DNA from: Streptomyces hundungensis
Lineage (GTDB): Bacteria > Actinomycetota > Actinomycetes > Streptomycetales > Streptomycetaceae
Assembly: GCF_003627815.1 (NCBI RefSeq)
Contig: NZ_CP032698.1
Location: 6,014,001-6,078,000, forward strand
Reading direction: 5' to 3'
Length of the DNA stretch: 64,000 nucleotides
A program made the position numbers and the translations under genes. Numbering within the stretch: position 1 is the stretch's first letter; each line of letters starts with the position of its first letter. The notes beneath the pieces were generated by a model. It was given only the letters and a program-made list of their open reading frames with translations. It was not told where the DNA came from and ran no database searches. Of this stretch, positions 19,457 to 28,318 are shown piece by piece.

Positions 19457-20680
19457 GTGAACAGTGCCGCGAAGCGTGCCGGGAACAGTGCCGGAAAGAG
19501 CTACATCGTCGGTGTGGGCATGACCAGGTTCGAGAAGCCGGAGTCCCGCGACTGGCAGTACTGGGACATGGCGAAGGAGGCGGGCGGCGCGGCACTGGCC
19601 GACGCGGGCCTCGCCTACGACCTCGTCGAACAGGTCCCGGTCGGCTACTGCTTCCAGCCCTCCACGGCAGGCCAACGAGCCGTCTACGAACTGGGGTTGA
19701 CGGGAATCCCCGTCTACAACGTCAACAACAACTGCGCGACCGGGGCCAGCGCGTTGATGCTGGCGCGGCAGTTCGTGGAGGGCGGGGCCAGCGACTGCGT
19801 CCTCGCGCTCGGCTTCGAGAAGATGAAGCGGGGCGCGCTCGGCGGCGGCTCGGACGGCGGCGACTTCGCGAGCTCACCCGTGGCCCGCCACTACGGCGTC
19901 ATGGCGGCCCGCCACGGCTTCGAGATGACCCCGCCCACCGCACAGATCTTCGGCAACGCGGCGCGCGAGCACATGGAGCGGTACGGGACGACCGCGGCGC
20001 AGCTCGCCGCGGTGGGCGCCAAGAACCACCGGCACTCGGTCAACAACCCCAACGCCCAGTTCCAGGAGCCCTGTTCGGTGGAGGAGGTCCTTGCGGCCAG
20101 GACCATCCACCGGCCGCTGACCAAACTCCAGTGCTCACCGACGTCGGACGGTTCGGCGGCGGCCGTGGTCGTCTCGGAGCGGTTCGTGGAGCGGCACGGT
20201 CTGGGCGACAAGGCGGTCGAGATCGCCGGCCAGGCGATGACCACCGACACCGAGGAGTCCTTCGCGTCGGGCAGCTGCATCGACGCGGTGGGGGCGCCCA
20301 TGTCCCGCGAGGCCGGCCGCCAGGCGCTCGCCCGCGCGGGCGTGGGCATCGAGGACGTCGACGTGATCGAGCTGCACGACTGCTTCTCCATCAACGAGCT
20401 GCTCACGTACGAGGCGTTGGGGATGTGCGGGGTGGGGGAGTCCGGAAAGCTCATCGAATCCGGTGCGACGACGTACGGCGGCCGCTGGGTGGTCAACCCC
20501 TCCGGCGGCCTGATCTCCAAGGGCCACCCGCTCGGAGCGACGGGGCTGGCGCAGGCGGCGGAACTGGTGTGGCAGTTGCGGGGCGAGGCGGGGGGTCGGC
20601 AGGTCCAGGGGGCGGGGGTTGGGCTCGCGCACAACATCGGGTTGGGGGGCGCGGCGGTGGTGACGGTGCTGCGCCGGTAG
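19457..20680 (+). CDS. SCP-x/Ltp-type thiolase (lipid-transfer protein)
   Basis: Thiolase-superfamily enzyme for CoA-dependent cleavage of 3-oxoacyl-CoA, 407 residues. The N-terminal half reads GVGMTRFEKP, NVNNNCATGASAL (nucleophile Cys93) and LALGFEKMKRG, very like human sterol carrier protein x. The C-terminal half has the HDCFSINEL histidine and NPSGGLISKGHPLGATG motif. No C-terminal SCP2 domain is fused. GTG start at 19457; GAAGGG precedes it. It follows the FadE34-like dehydrogenase by 14 bases and so shares its KstR-type promoter. Some Ltp proteins are aldolases needing a DUF35 partner; none is seen here and the intact Cys and His favour thiolase activity. Confidence 0.9.
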   Translation: MNSAAKRAGNSAGKSYIVGVGMTRFEKPESRDWQYWDMAKEAGGAALADAGLAYDLVEQVPVGYCFQPSTAGQRAVYELGLTGIPVYNVNNNCATGASALMLARQFVEGGASDCVLALGFEKMKRGALGGGSDGGDFASSPVARHYGVMAARHGFEMTPPTAQIFGNAAREHMERYGTTAAQLAAVGAKNHRHSVNNPNAQFQEPCSVEEVLAARTIHRPLTKLQCSPTSDGSAAAVVVSERFVERHGLGDKAVEIAGQAMTTDTEESFASGSCIDAVGAPMSREAGRQALARAGVGIEDVDVIELHDCFSINELLTYEALGMCGVGESGKLIESGATTYGGRWVVNPSGGLISKGHPLGATGLAQAAELVWQLRGEAGGRQVQGAGVGLAHNIGLGGAAVVTVLRR

Positions 20681-20753
20681 GTCATTCCCCACCCCGCCCC
20701 TTCCCGAGACCCTCCGGGGGCAGCGACGCCCCTGCGGGCCGCGGTCGCTTCTC

Positions 20754-20923
20754 GCGCCGTTCCCCGCGCCCCTAAACCCGTTTTTGTCTGCACGCCGTGC
20801 GTGGCTGGTCGCGCAGTTCCCCGCGCCCCTTAAATGCTCGGCGCTGGCCAGCACCCCAGCCCGTCCGGCGATTGAGGACGAGCGCCCTTTAGGCGCGAAC
20901 GGGGTCTGGGGCGGAGCCCCAGG
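20754..20923 (+). repeat. Two core repeats and the 113-base composite repeat
   Basis: Core copies start at 20754 (one mismatch) and 20811, 57 bases apart. The second begins the 113-base composite that is nearly identical to 4849-4961, including the CTGGGGCGGAGCCCCAG hairpin. The 260 bases between thiolase and exporter contain no gene. Confidence 0.75.
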
Positions 20924-20940
20924 GGGGCGGGCGTGCGAGC

Positions 20941-22380
20941 ATGGCTCGTATGGCTCACGCGTCCCCAGACACCCACATATCCACCCCTGCCACAACCCCC
21001 CGCACCTGGCCCGTCCTCCTCGCCGCCTGCGCAGGCCAGTTCCTCGTCGTGCTGGACGTGTCCGTCGTCAACGTGGCCCTCCCCTCCATGCGGACGGGCC
21101 TCGGCATGAGCGCGAGCGGATTGCAGTGGGTGGTCAACGCGTACGCCATCGCCTTCGCCGGGTTCATGCTGCTCGGCGGCCGCGCAGGCGACCTGTACGG
21201 ACGCAAGCGGATGTTCCTCGTGGGGCTCGGCCTGTTCACCGCCGCCAGCCTCGGCGGGGGACTCGCCCAGGAGGGCTGGCAGTTGCTCGCGGCCCGCGCC
21301 GCCCAGGGCCTCGGGGCGGCGGTCCTCGCGCCCGCCACCCTCACCATCCTGACCGCCGCCGTCCCGGAGGGCGCCGCCCGCACCCGGGCGATCGGCACCT
21401 GGGCCGCGGTCGGCGCGGGCGGCGGAGCCGCGGGAGGACTCGTCGGCGGAGTGCTCACCGACGCCCTGTCGTGGCGCTGGGTGCTGCTCATCAACGTCCC
21501 CATCGGCGCCCTCGTCCTGCTCGGCGCCACGCTGTGGATCACCGAGTCCCGGGCCGGCCGGCGCCACCGCCTGGACCTGCCCGGCGCCGTCCTCGTCACG
21601 GCCGGCCTCGCCACCCTCTCGTACGGCATCGTGCAGACCGAGGCCTCGGGCTGGGGCGCCGCCGCGACGCTCGTTCCGCTGCTGGGCGGGGCCGCGCTGC
21701 TGCTGGCCTTCCTCGGCGTCGAGGGCCGGACCGCGGCGCCGCTGATGCCGTTGCGTCTGTTCCGGCTGCGGGCCGTCTCCGCCGCCAACGCCGTGATGTT
21801 CGTGTGCGGCTCCGCGATGTTCTGCACCTGGTTCTTCATGACGCTGTACGCGCAGAACGTGCTGGGCTACACCCCGCTCGGCGCGGGTCTCGCTCTGATC
21901 CCCAGCTCGCTCAGCGTCGTCGCCGGCTCGAAGCTGGCGCCGCGCCTCATGCCGAGGACCGGCGCGCGGAACCTGACGGTGCTGGGTGTCCTGGTGACCG
22001 CGGCCGGGTTCGGCTGGCAGTCCACGATGCGTGCGGACGACCCGTACTGGATGTCCATCCTCGTGCCCGGCATCCTGATGATGACGGGTGCCGGACTCGC
22101 CACAACTCCCCTTGCCTCGCTGGCCACTTCGGGGGCCGAGCCGGGTGAGGCGGGGCTGGTGTCGGGGCTCATCAACACGTCCCGGACGATGGGCGGAGCA
22201 CTGGGCCTCGCCGTGCTGTCGACGGTCGCGGCCTCGCGCACCGGGGCGGTGCAGAGCGCGGAGAACCTCACCGCCGGATACGCGCTCGCCTTCCGCGTCG
22301 GCGGCCTCGTCCTGCTGGCCAGCGTGCTGATCGCCCTGGTCTGGCTGCCCCGCGCGGCGGTTCCGGCCCGCCGCGCCTGA
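20941..22380 (+). CDS. MFS drug exporter, DHA2 (EmrB/QacA) family
   Basis: A 479-residue inner-membrane proton antiporter with about 14 predicted helices. Family motifs: LDVSVVNVALPSM in helix 1 (motif D1), GGRAGDLYGRKRMF between helices 2 and 3 (motif A), and the helix 5 motif C-like stretch AAVGAGGGAAGGLVGGVL. ATG at 20941 is used; 20950 is an alternative. No adjacent regulator; the response regulator converges 3 bases after its stop. Substrate unpredictable; probably a multidrug or metabolite pump. Confidence 0.88.
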   Translation: MARMAHASPDTHISTPATTPRTWPVLLAACAGQFLVVLDVSVVNVALPSMRTGLGMSASGLQWVVNAYAIAFAGFMLLGGRAGDLYGRKRMFLVGLGLFTAASLGGGLAQEGWQLLAARAAQGLGAAVLAPATLTILTAAVPEGAARTRAIGTWAAVGAGGGAAGGLVGGVLTDALSWRWVLLINVPIGALVLLGATLWITESRAGRRHRLDLPGAVLVTAGLATLSYGIVQTEASGWGAAATLVPLLGGAALLLAFLGVEGRTAAPLMPLRLFRLRAVSAANAVMFVCGSAMFCTWFFMTLYAQNVLGYTPLGAGLALIPSSLSVVAGSKLAPRLMPRTGARNLTVLGVLVTAAGFGWQSTMRADDPYWMSILVPGILMMTGAGLATTPLASLATSGAEPGEAGLVSGLINTSRTMGGALGLAVLSTVAASRTGAVQSAENLTAGYALAFRVGGLVLLASVLIALVWLPRAAVPARRA

Positions 22381-22383
22381 GGG

Positions 22384-23025
22384 CTACAGCCAGCCCTGTT
22401 GACGGGCGGAGCGCACCGCCTCCATGCGGTTGCGGGTGGCCGTCTTGCCGATGGCGGACGACAGGTAGTTGCGTACGGTCGACTCCGACAGATGCAGCTT
22501 GCCCGCGATGTCGGAGACGGTCGCCCCGTCCACCGAGGCGTTCAGGACGTCGCGTTCACGCGCGGTCAGCGGGCTGGGCCCCGCGCTGAGGGCGGCCGCG
22601 GCGAGCGCCGGGTCGATGACCGTCTCGCCGCGCAGCACCCGGCGGATCGCCTCCGCGAGATCCTCCACCGGCCCGTCCTTCACGAGGAACCCGGCGGCCC
22701 CCGCCTCCATCGCGCGCCGCAGATAGCCGGGCCGGCCGAACGTGGTGAGGATCAACACCCGGCAGTCGGGCACCTCACTGCGCAACTCCGCGGCCGCGTC
22801 CAGGCCGCTCATGCCCGGCAGTTCGATGTCGAGCAACGCCACGTCGGGCCGCGACACCAGCGCCTCGGGGACGATCCGGTCGCCCGCGGACACCTGCGCG
22901 ACGACCTCCATGTCCTCCTCGAGCCCGAGCAGCAGGGCGAGCGCACCGCGCATCATCCCCTGGTCCTCGGCGAGGAGAACGCGTACGGACTTGGCGGCGC
23001 GGTGGTCCTGGGGCATCTCGTCCAT
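22384..23025 (-). CDS. Response regulator, NarL/FixJ family (DesR-like)
   Basis: A 213-residue transcription factor. Receiver domain with acidic pocket LLAEDQ, phospho-acceptor Asp66 in ALLDIELPG, Thr in ILTTFG and Lys in FLVKDG. C-terminal LuxR-type helix-turn-helix: LTARERDVLNASVDGATVSD and LHLSESTVRNYLSSAIGKT. It lies 52 bases after the histidine kinase gene and is the last gene of a four-gene unit with an ABC-2 exporter, which it probably controls. Closest recalled type is the DesK/DesR thermosensor pair of Bacillus, but the signal here is unknown. Confidence 0.9.
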   Translation of the reverse strand: MDEMPQDHRAAKSVRVLLAEDQGMMRGALALLLGLEEDMEVVAQVSAGDRIVPEALVSRPDVALLDIELPGMSGLDAAAELRSEVPDCRVLILTTFGRPGYLRRAMEAGAAGFLVKDGPVEDLAEAIRRVLRGETVIDPALAAAALSAGPSPLTARERDVLNASVDGATVSDIAGKLHLSESTVRNYLSSAIGKTATRNRMEAVRSARQQGWL

Positions 23026-23077
23026 GGGCTCAGGCTACGGCCCGTCCCACCGGCGCGGCGGCAGGGGGCCGGGTGTC

Positions 23078-24280
23078 CTACGAGCGCTCGGGTGCGCAGG
23101 TCAGCTCCGCGTCCAGCGCCGAGTCCGCGGGGTCCACGGGGAGTTCGGCGCTCACCCGGAAGCCCGTGCGGGGGGCGGGGCCCGTGGTCAGGGAGCCGCC
23201 TGCCGCTCCGAGGCGTTCGGTCAGGCCCTTCAGGCCGGTGCCGCCGATGCGGGGGGTGGGGGCGGGCTCGGTGGGGGCGCCGCGCCCGTTGTCGGTGACC
23301 GTGAGGGTGACGCGCTCCGCGCTGCCGTCCACCACGATCTCGCAGCGGGTCGCCGCGCTGTGCCGCACCACATTGGTGACGGCCTCGCGGACCACCCAGC
23401 CAAGCAGCGCCTCGGCCTGTGCGGGCAGCGGCGGCCCCGACTGACGTACCACCGGCTCGACTTCGGCGGCGCCCAACGCCGAGCGGGCCCGGTCGAGCTC
23501 GGTGGCGAGGCTGCCCTCGCGGTAGCCGGTGACGGCCTCGCGGATCTCGGTGAGGGCCTGGCGGCCGACCGACTCGATGTCGGCGACCTGGCCGAGCGCC
23601 GCGTCCAGGTCGCGCGGCGCGATGCGGCGGGCGGCCTCCGACTTGACCACGATCACGGACAGGGTGTGGCCGAGCAGGTCGTGCAGATCGCGCGAGAAGC
23701 GCAGCCGCTCCTTCTCCACCGCGGTACGCGCCAACTCCTGCCGGGTATCGCGCAGTTCACGGACCGTCTCGGAGAGCGAGAGCAGTGCGGCGATCACCAT
23801 GCCGGACAGGAACGTCCCGTACGCGATGGTCATGTTGTCCCACGGGTCGCCGGTCTTGACGCCCGAGATGATGCCCACCGAGCCGGCGAGGGTGATGATC
23901 ACATAGCCGAGCCGCCTGTCCCGCAGCACCGCGCCGCAGGTCAGGGAGAGCAGGGGGAAGAACAGCAGCCAGACCCCGCCGTAGCCGAGCCCGAGTGCGT
24001 AGGTGACGGCGGCGAGTGCGCCGAGCATGACCAGGGTCGAGCGTTCGGCGCGCTGCTGCTTGTCGAAGGCGCGGAAGGCGACGAGGGCGTACAGGACGGC
24101 GAAGGCGAGGATGCCGAGGCCGCCGAGGACCGGCTGGGCCACCTCTCCCTTGGCCACCGCGACGGCCGCGCCGGTGCCCATGAGCAGCCAGGGCAGGAAG
24201 GTGTAGCCGTTGGACGGCGGCCCCGGGAACTCGTCACCCTTCGCGCCCCGCGGGGGCAGCTTCGGCAGCAGTGATGGCAT
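23078..24280 (-). CDS. Sensor histidine kinase, DesK-like (HisKA_3)
   Basis: A 400-residue membrane kinase. After a short Pro-rich tail, four to six helices follow (FLPWLLMGTGAAVAVAKG to FLSGMVIAALLSLSE) with no large extracellular loop, so it likely senses the membrane itself. A coiled linker leads to the dimerisation box RFSRDLHDLLGHTLSVIVVK with His200 as phosphate acceptor, and the ATPase domain shows REAVTNVVRHS (N box) and VTDNGRGA, GTGLKGLTERL (G boxes). ATG 24280 is preferred since GGGGAG precedes it at good spacing. It partners the regulator downstream and the ABC transporter upstream. Confidence 0.9.
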   Translation of the reverse strand: MPSLLPKLPPRGAKGDEFPGPPSNGYTFLPWLLMGTGAAVAVAKGEVAQPVLGGLGILAFAVLYALVAFRAFDKQQRAERSTLVMLGALAAVTYALGLGYGGVWLLFFPLLSLTCGAVLRDRRLGYVIITLAGSVGIISGVKTGDPWDNMTIAYGTFLSGMVIAALLSLSETVRELRDTRQELARTAVEKERLRFSRDLHDLLGHTLSVIVVKSEAARRIAPRDLDAALGQVADIESVGRQALTEIREAVTGYREGSLATELDRARSALGAAEVEPVVRQSGPPLPAQAEALLGWVVREAVTNVVRHSAATRCEIVVDGSAERVTLTVTDNGRGAPTEPAPTPRIGGTGLKGLTERLGAAGGSLTTGPAPRTGFRVSAELPVDPADSALDAELTCAPERS

Positions 24281-24334
24281 GGCGTTCTCCCCGTACTGAC
24301 AGTGCATGGACTTCTCCGTCCCGGTGCCCGCGGG

Positions 24335-25060
24335 TCACGCGGTCCGAGCGGACCGACGGTAGGAGACCACGGCGTAACCGCCGAAGGCCACCAGCCAGAA
24401 GGCCATCGAGACAAGGGTGACGACGCCCGGCGCGTGGCCCTGCGAGGTGGTCCAGCCGAGGTCGGCGAAGCGGTGGGTCGGAGTGTACTCGGCGATCTTT
24501 CGCAGCCAGCCGGGGAAGGCGGACACCGGGAACCACAGGCCGCCGAGGATCGCGAGGCCCATCAGACAGGCGACGTTGACGACGCCGGTGGCCTGCGCCG
24601 AGAGGCGGTAGCCGTTGCCGAGGCCGAGCATCGTGAAGGGCAGCGCCCCCACCCACAGGAGCAGCGTGAGCGCGCCCCACTGCCAGGCGTCCAGGCGTAC
24701 GCCGTTGATCAGCGCACCGGACAGGAGCACCGCGAGGATGCCGGGCAGCACCGTCACCGAGCCGCTGATCGCGCGCCCGGCCACCACCTTGGCCGGCGGG
24801 AGCGGGGCGATCCGCATCTGCCGCAGCCAGCCGATCGACTTGTCGGAGGCGACACCGGTGCCGATGCCGAGGGCCGAACCCAGCGCCCCGTAGGCGGCCA
24901 TGCCCACCATCGAGGAGACCTTCCACGCGTCGCCGTCGTTCTGGCCGCCGCCGATGTTGGTGAAGAGCAGATACATCAGCACCGGCATGCCGATACCGAA
25001 GATCACGAAGGAGGCGTCACGGAGGGTGCGCCGCATCTCCAGCTTGATGTACTCGATCAT
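24335..25060 (-). CDS. ABC-2 type transporter permease
   Basis: A 241-residue membrane protein with six predicted helices, typical of ABC-2 exporters. It opens with a cytoplasmic amphipathic segment (MIEYIKLEMRRTLRDASF) before helix 1 and has SIGWLRQMRIAPLPPAKVV in the coupling loop; WFPVSAFPGWLRKIAEYTPT is the usual region before the last helix. Its ATG overlaps the stop of the ATPase gene (ATGA). The exporter and the following sensor-regulator pair form one unit. Substrate unknown; lipid, peptide or drug export are all possible. Confidence 0.88.
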   Translation of the reverse strand: MIEYIKLEMRRTLRDASFVIFGIGMPVLMYLLFTNIGGGQNDGDAWKVSSMVGMAAYGALGSALGIGTGVASDKSIGWLRQMRIAPLPPAKVVAGRAISGSVTVLPGILAVLLSGALINGVRLDAWQWGALTLLLWVGALPFTMLGLGNGYRLSAQATGVVNVACLMGLAILGGLWFPVSAFPGWLRKIAEYTPTHRFADLGWTTSQGHAPGVVTLVSMAFWLVAFGGYAVVSYRRSARTA

Positions 25061-25974
25061 CGGGCGGTCTCGCTTTCGTGGGTGGTGAGGGAGAGGAAGG
25101 CGTCTTCGAGGCTGGCCGGGGCCACTTCGAGGCGGCGGACGGCGCCCATCGCGGCGAGGGCGACGACGGTGGCGTCGGAGTCGTCGGTGCGCAGCCGGGC
25201 CCGGTCGCCGTGGACCTCGACGGCGACGACGCCCGGCAGCAGGGAGAGGGGTTCGGTCGCCATGCCCGCCAGGTCGAAGGAGACGAGGCTGCCGCCCGCC
25301 GCCCGCTTGACGGCCTCGCCGGGCCCGTCGGCGACGATGCGGCCCTGGTCGATGACGACGATGCGGTCCGCGTTGTCGTCGGCCTCCTCCAGGTAGTGGG
25401 TGGAGAACATCACCGTGTTGCCGCGGGCCGCATAGGTGCGCATCGACTCCCAGAACGCTCGGCGCGCCTCGACGTCGAGCGCGGCCGTCGGCTCGTCCAG
25501 GAGCAGCAGTTCGGGGTTGCCCGCGAGGGCCATGGCGAACCGGACGCGCTGGGTCTGGCCGCCGGAGAGCTTGTCGACCCGGCGGTCGGCGAACTCGGTG
25601 AGCCCGGCGAACGCGAGCGCCTCGGCGACCGGCATCGGCTTCGGGTACATGCTGCCGATGAAGAACACCAGCTCCCGCACGGTCACCCGGGGGATCGGGC
25701 TGCCCTCCTGGAGCATGGCCCCCACAAGTCCGTCCCGCACCGCCCGCTCGGGGCTCCGCCCGAAGATCCGTACCTCGCCCGCGTCGGGTTCGTTCAGGCC
25801 GAGCAGCAGGCTGATGGTGGTGGACTTGCCGGCCCCGTTGCGGCCGAGCAGCGCCACGGTCTCGCCGCGCCCGACGGTCAGTTCGGCCCCGTTCACGGCC
25901 CGTACCGCCCCGTAGGACTTGACCACCCCGCTGAAGCGGACCGCGGTGGCGCTCTGTGTCGTCGTCTGCGTCAT
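25057..25974 (-). CDS. ABC transporter ATP-binding protein
   Basis: A 305-residue ATPase driving the permease encoded next. Walker A LLGRNGAGKST, Q-loop MLQEGSPIP, signature LSGGQTQRVRFAMAL, Walker B LLLLDEPTAALD and H-loop FSTHYLEEAD are all intact. The C-terminal 80 residues form the extra domain common in ABC-2 drug or lipid exporters. ATG 25974 starts a four-gene unit (ATPase, permease, kinase, regulator). It diverges from the MaoC operon with a 341-base shared region that holds two lipid-type operators nearer to maoC. Confidence 0.92.
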   Translation of the reverse strand: MTQTTTQSATAVRFSGVVKSYGAVRAVNGAELTVGRGETVALLGRNGAGKSTTISLLLGLNEPDAGEVRIFGRSPERAVRDGLVGAMLQEGSPIPRVTVRELVFFIGSMYPKPMPVAEALAFAGLTEFADRRVDKLSGGQTQRVRFAMALAGNPELLLLDEPTAALDVEARRAFWESMRTYAARGNTVMFSTHYLEEADDNADRIVVIDQGRIVADGPGEAVKRAAGGSLVSFDLAGMATEPLSLLPGVVAVEVHGDRARLRTDDSDATVVALAAMGAVRRLEVAPASLEDAFLSLTTHESETAR

Positions 25975-26119
25975 GTCCCGAACGCTACGGAGCGGCAGGG
26001 GGTCCGCCCCAGATCCGCTTGTACGGAGCCGGGCAGGACAAATGTCACGGGGCCGGCCGCGCCGGATCCGGCAGGGGCCGGGCGCGCCCAAGCCGGCAGA
26101 CATCGGCCCCGCCACCGGA

Positions 26120-26136
26120 TCTGACGTGGCGTCAGG
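26120..26136. promoter_or_regulatory. Palindromic operator TCTGACGTGGCGTCAGG
   Basis: Third member of the TCTGACGnnnCGTCAGA set in this window, 180 bases upstream of the MaoC gene and 49 bases from a perfect KstR box. Confidence 0.65.
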
Positions 26137-26184
26137 AGCCTTCACAACTGCCGGGGCGTGCGCTATACCTGGGGGCCATCGGCC

Positions 26185-26198
26185 TAGAACGCGTTCTA
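26185..26198. promoter_or_regulatory. Perfect KstR operator, TAGAACGCGTTCTA
   Basis: Exact palindrome (16 bases counting flanking C and G, 26184-26199), identical to the TAGAACnnGTTCTA ideal KstR box. It lies 118 bases before the MaoC start and is the strongest operator in the window. Confidence 0.85.
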
Positions 26199-26315
26199 GA
26201 ACCCAGGGGCGGGTCCTCGGTCCGGTCCAGTACGACCTCGGTGCGGCCGACGGTGCGGACGGCCGCACCGAGGTCTTCCTCCGTGCCCGCACAACGCTCA
26301 AGGAGCAGCATCCAC

Positions 26316-27170
26316 ATGCCCATTGACGCCGCGAAGGCGGTCGCCGCCGAGCCCCGGTCCACCGAGATCGCCTGGGACCACAAGGACGTACAGCTCTACC
26401 ACCTGGGCCTGGGAGCCGGCGTCCCCGCCACCGATCCGAACGAGCTGCGCTACACCCTGGAGTCCCGGCTGCACGTGCTGCCCTCGTTCGCGACCGTCGC
26501 GGGCGCCGGCATGGGCGTGGTCGGCGGGCTCTCGGCGCCCGGCATCGACGTGGACCTCGCGGCGGTGCTCCACGGCGGGCAGTCCATCACCCTGCACCGG
26601 CCCCTGCCGGTGAGCGGCCGGGCCACCTCGACCTCGAAGGTCGCCGCCGTGTACGACAAGGGCAAGGCGGCCATCCTGGTCCTGCGCACCGAGGCGGCCG
26701 ACGCGGACGGGCCGCTGTGGACCAGTGACGCGCAGATCTTCGTGCGCGGCGAGGGCGGCTTCGGCGGGGACCGGGGGCCCTCCGCCCGCGTCGAGCAGCC
26801 CGACCGGGCCCCCGACCGGGTCGTCGAGCGCCCCGTCCGCGAGGAACAGGCGCTGCTCTACCGCCTGTCGGGGGACTGGAACCCGCTGCACGCCGACCCC
26901 GACTTCGCCAAGCTCGCCGGGTTCGACCGGCCGATCCTGCACGGTCTGTGCACGTACGGGATGACGCTGAAGGCGGTCGTGGACACCGCGCTCGACGGGG
27001 ACGTGACCCGCGTCCTGTCGTACGCCACCCGCTTCACCGGAGTCGTCTTCCCGGGCGAGACCCTGCGCATCCGGATGTGGTCGGGCCCCGGCCGCGTCCA
27101 GGTGACGGTCACGGCCGTCGAGCGCGACGACGCGCCGGTCCTCGCCGACACGATCGTGGAACACAACTGA
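26316..27170 (+). CDS. MaoC-type (R)-specific 2-enoyl-CoA hydratase, Rv3538 (Hsd4B)-like
   Basis: Adds water to a 2-enoyl-CoA. 284 residues with a double hot-dog fold: N-terminal pseudo-domain (KDVQLYHLGLGAG, LHVLPSFATVAG) and catalytic C-terminal hot dog with YRLSGDWNPLHADPDFAKLA (Asp and His catalytic pair) and RPILHGLCTYGMTLKAVVD. Text-level similarity to Rv3538 of M. tuberculosis is strong, including KGKAA and ARGEGGFGG. ATG 26316 has AAGGAG 11-16 bases upstream. A perfect KstR box precedes it and it heads an operon with an alcohol dehydrogenase and an MFE-2-type dehydrogenase. Together with the latter it equals a split peroxisomal multifunctional enzyme 2. Confidence 0.92.
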   Translation: MPIDAAKAVAAEPRSTEIAWDHKDVQLYHLGLGAGVPATDPNELRYTLESRLHVLPSFATVAGAGMGVVGGLSAPGIDVDLAAVLHGGQSITLHRPLPVSGRATSTSKVAAVYDKGKAAILVLRTEAADADGPLWTSDAQIFVRGEGGFGGDRGPSARVEQPDRAPDRVVERPVREEQALLYRLSGDWNPLHADPDFAKLAGFDRPILHGLCTYGMTLKAVVDTALDGDVTRVLSYATRFTGVVFPGETLRIRMWSGPGRVQVTVTAVERDDAPVLADTIVEHN

Positions 27171-27204
27171 GCCATGTTTTCCGGCACTTGAGGGGAGCCG
27201 CACC

Positions 27205-28281
27205 ATGCGCGCAGCCGTACTGCACGAGATAGGCCAGGACAAGCTCGACGTGGTCGACGACATGGAGGCGACCGGCTTCGGCCCGGGCAAGGTCAAGCTG
27301 CGCGTCCGCGCCACGGGCCTGTGCCACTCCGACCTCTCGGCGATGAGCGGGGTGCTGCCGCAGCCCGCGCCGTTCGTGCCCGGCCACGAGGGGGCCGGCG
27401 AGGTCATCGACGTCGGTGACGGGGTGACCGGCCTGAAGCAGGGCGACCGGGTCCTGATGTGCTGGCTGCCCGCGTGCGGGGCGTGCCCCTCCTGCAAGCG
27501 CGGTCAGACCCAGCTCTGTCTGGCCGGATTCATGAACGCGGGGACCCCCAACTTCCGTCGCTCGGGCGGCGATGTGTTCGGCTTCGCGGGCACCGGGACC
27601 TTCGCCGAGGAGGTCGTCGTCGCGGCCGGCTGCGCCGTCCCGATCCCCGACGACGTGCCGTACGAGATCGCCGCGCTGATCGGCTGCGGGGTGACCACCG
27701 GGCTCGGCGCGGCCATCAACACCGCGAAGGTGGCGGTCGGTTCCTCCGTGGCGGTCATCGGCTGCGGCGGCGTGGGCATCTCCACCATCCAGGGCGCGCG
27801 GGTGCGGGGCGCGGCCCAGATCGTCGCCGTCGACCCGGTCGCATCACGCCGCGAGGCGGCGCTCAGGTTCGGGGCCACGGAGGCGGTCTCTCCCGAGGAG
27901 TTCGCCGACGCCAGGCAGCGGATCACCGCGGGCGAGGGCTTCGACTACGTCTTCGAGGTGGTCGGCCGCTCGGCGACCGCCCGCACCGCGTACGAGAACA
28001 CCCGGCGCGGCGGCACCCTGTGCGTGGTCGGCGCGGGCGCCATGGACGACTACTTCCAGGTCAACATGTTCGAGCTGTTCTTCGACGAGAAGCGCATCCT
28101 GCCGTCCATGTACGGCGGCGGAGACGTGCTGCGCTCCTACGAGCGGGCCATCGCGCTGTGGCGGGCGGGCCGCATCGACCTGGAGGGCCTGATCACCCAC
28201 CGGGTGCGGCTCGCCGAGATCAACGACGCCCTCGACCAGATGCGCAGCGGCGAGGCCCTGCGCACCTGCATCGAGATCTGA
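27205..28281 (+). CDS. Zinc-dependent alcohol dehydrogenase (medium-chain)
   Basis: A 358-residue MDR-family dehydrogenase. Catalytic zinc ligands are in GLCHSDL (Cys40) and GHEGAGEV (His61, Glu62); the structural zinc loop PACGACPSCKRGQTQLC has four cysteines. The Rossmann motif is VIGCGGVGIST, followed by the acidic cofactor residue in VAVDPV, indicating NAD. Start ATG 27205 after a 34-base gap from MaoC, with GAGGGGAG upstream. Its place between hydratase and hydroxyacyl dehydrogenase in a KstR-controlled operon suggests oxidation of a sterol-side-chain or other lipid alcohol; its product could feed the aldehyde dehydrogenase at 6426. Confidence 0.92.
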   Translation: MRAAVLHEIGQDKLDVVDDMEATGFGPGKVKLRVRATGLCHSDLSAMSGVLPQPAPFVPGHEGAGEVIDVGDGVTGLKQGDRVLMCWLPACGACPSCKRGQTQLCLAGFMNAGTPNFRRSGGDVFGFAGTGTFAEEVVVAAGCAVPIPDDVPYEIAALIGCGVTTGLGAAINTAKVAVGSSVAVIGCGGVGISTIQGARVRGAAQIVAVDPVASRREAALRFGATEAVSPEEFADARQRITAGEGFDYVFEVVGRSATARTAYENTRRGGTLCVVGAGAMDDYFQVNMFELFFDEKRILPSMYGGGDVLRSYERAIALWRAGRIDLEGLITHRVRLAEINDALDQMRSGEALRTCIEI

Positions 28282-28318
28282 CCCGCCCCCACCCCCCTTG
28301 CGAGAGGAACCGACCGGC

